Shown here: piece after piece, positions 4,420 through 5,270 of the stretch
Layout: the number at the start of each line of letters is the position of its first letter
How positions within the stretch are numbered: position 1 is the first letter of the stretch
From: Flavobacterium sp.
GTDB lineage: Bacteria > Bacteroidota > Bacteroidia > Flavobacteriales > Flavobacteriaceae
Assembly: GCA_030682755.1 (NCBI GenBank)
Contig: JAUXNR010000816.1
Span: 1-5,270 of the forward strand
Length of the DNA: 5,270 nt
Direction of reading: 5' to 3'
Notes under the pieces: generated by a model
What the model was told of the DNA's origin: nothing
The model's database searches: none
Seen by the model: only the letters and a program-made list of their open reading frames with translations
Position numbers and translations under genes: made by a program

Positions 4420-5270
4420 TTAGGTTTGAATGGTTTCAACGGGTTTGTACAAACATTTGGCTACATTTAGAAAATCATCTTGATGGTCCGCCAGCACCAT
4501 CAAGGTGTCAAGAGCTTCAATTATAGTGGAGCCTCCGGGTCTGATATATTCTCCATTACGCTTTATCATGATAATAAAAGCAGTACTAGGAAAATTCAAA
4601 TCCACTATCCTTTTATTCACAGTATGAGAATCAGGCAAAATTTCAAATTCCTGTAACGATGATTTTGGAAGATCTAAAATGATTTTATCAATTTCAGAAA
4701 TCGGTTTCACCTTTTCCGGAAGTGCTACAAGTAACCACTTCGCAACTACAGACAAAGTAGTTCCCTGAATAAGTACGGAAGTTACGGAAATAAAAAACAC
4801 AATATTGAAAATCATATGAGCTTTATCAATTCCTGCCAAAAGCGGATAAGTGGCAAACACAATGGGAACCGCTCCACGTAATCCTACCCAGGAAATATAA
4901 AATCGTCTTCTGAGTCGCATCTTGAAAAAAATCAAACTCAGAAATACACCTATCGGTCTGGCTATTAGAATTAAAAACACAGAAATCAACAAACCTATAC
5001 CCATATAAGGAAATACTTCAGACGGATATACCAGCAACCCTAACGTTAAAAAGAGAACAATTTGCATCAACCAAGCCAAACCGTCATACATCTTTAAGAT
5101 GGTTTTTTTATGAATCAACTCTTGATTCCCTAAATAAACCGCACAAATGTAAATTGCTAAAAACCCATTCCCTCCTAAAAAGTCTGTTGCTGAAAAAGTA
5201 ATAAACATCAAAGCAATCACCAAAACTGGATATAATCCTTCAAAATCAAGTTTTATTCGGTTGATAATAA
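4420..5270 (-). CDS. nhaP2: CPA1-type K+(Na+)/H+ antiporter with TrkA-C domain, NhaP2/CvrA-like (5' end missing)
   Basis: C-terminal part of an inner-membrane cation/proton antiporter. The frame stays open to the window edge: codons before the TTG at 5223-5221 read on as NRIKLDFEGLYPVL, which fits the family, so that TTG is an internal Leu and not a start. Visible parts, counted from that Leu: the GGNGFLAIYICAVYLGN re-entrant/helix segment at 17-33, hydrophobic helices near 48-66, 74-100 and 138-164, and the hallmark GLRGAVPIVFATYPLLAG at 114-131. A soluble tail (about 170-255) contains PISEIDKI, LPDSHTVNKRIVDLNFPSTAFIIMIKR-type strand pattern and LDTLMVLA, typical of a TrkA-C (RCK-C) regulatory domain, as in NhaP2/CvrA. 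Compared with a usual length near 500 residues, about half is in view. Whether K+ or Na+ is the main substrate cannot be decided here; the symbol reflects domain architecture. Confidence 0.88.
   Translation of the reverse strand, partial: IINRIKLDFEGLYPVLVIALMFITFSATDFLGGNGFLAIYICAVYLGNQELIHKKTILKMYDGLAWLMQIVLFLTLGLLVYPSEVFPYMGIGLLISVFLILIARPIGVFLSLIFFKMRLRRRFYISWVGLRGAVPIVFATYPLLAGIDKAHMIFNIVFFISVTSVLIQGTTLSVVAKWLLVALPEKVKPISEIDKIILDLPKSSLQEFEILPDSHTVNKRIVDLNFPSTAFIIMIKRNGEYIRPGGSTIIEALDTLMVLADHQDDFLNVAKCLYKPVETIQT

Noticed and set aside
4416..4439. TTG at 4439 as the start of the universal stress protein
   Set aside because: It would add eight atypical residues and overlap the antiporter; the ATG at 4415 gives the standard Usp N-terminus.

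Overview
The window looks like AT-rich chromosomal DNA of a member of the Bacteroidota, probably a flavobacterium-like organism. This is inferred from low G+C, A/T-rich start regions with few Shine-Dalgarno sequences, candidate promoters of the TAnnTTTG (-7) type, several short lipoproteins, and a tandem universal stress protein of a kind common in that phylum. The exact taxon cannot be read from 5.3 kb.

Left part, plus strand (1-1747): the 3' part of a zinc-dependent NAD(P) alcohol dehydrogenase of the cinnamyl-alcohol-dehydrogenase/YahK type, cut by the window edge. It is followed by a complete secreted lipoprotein with one LamG (concanavalin A-like) domain, which has its own candidate promoter overlapped by an inverted repeat.

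Middle (1748-2071): a 324-base convergent intergenic stretch without a convincing full gene. It holds an 11-bp inverted repeat, a tiny signal-peptide-like reading frame, a strikingly G+C-rich hairpin inside that frame, an orphan TAnnTTTG element on the plus strand, and a small palindrome just past the end of the minus-strand gene.

Minus strand, 2072-2836: an Mrr-type (PD-(D/E)XK) restriction-endonuclease-like protein of 254 codons, split in frame by a single TAG codon that is immediately followed by ATG. The split separates the conserved helix glutamate from the D...QxK active-site residues. The N-terminal half carries a segment resembling a KOW/NusG-like SH3 barrel, an unusual possible partner for an Mrr nuclease. 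This is the most interesting locus in the window.

Minus strand, 3038-5270: a tight three-gene cluster in the order CPA1-type K+(Na+)/H+ antiporter with a C-terminal TrkA-C/RCK-C domain (cut by the window edge), tandem universal stress protein, and a small lipoprotein of unknown function. Gaps of 4 and 10 bases suggest one operon for cation/pH homeostasis and stress. The nuclease gene and the lipoprotein gene are visibly more AT-rich than the antiporter and dehydrogenase genes.
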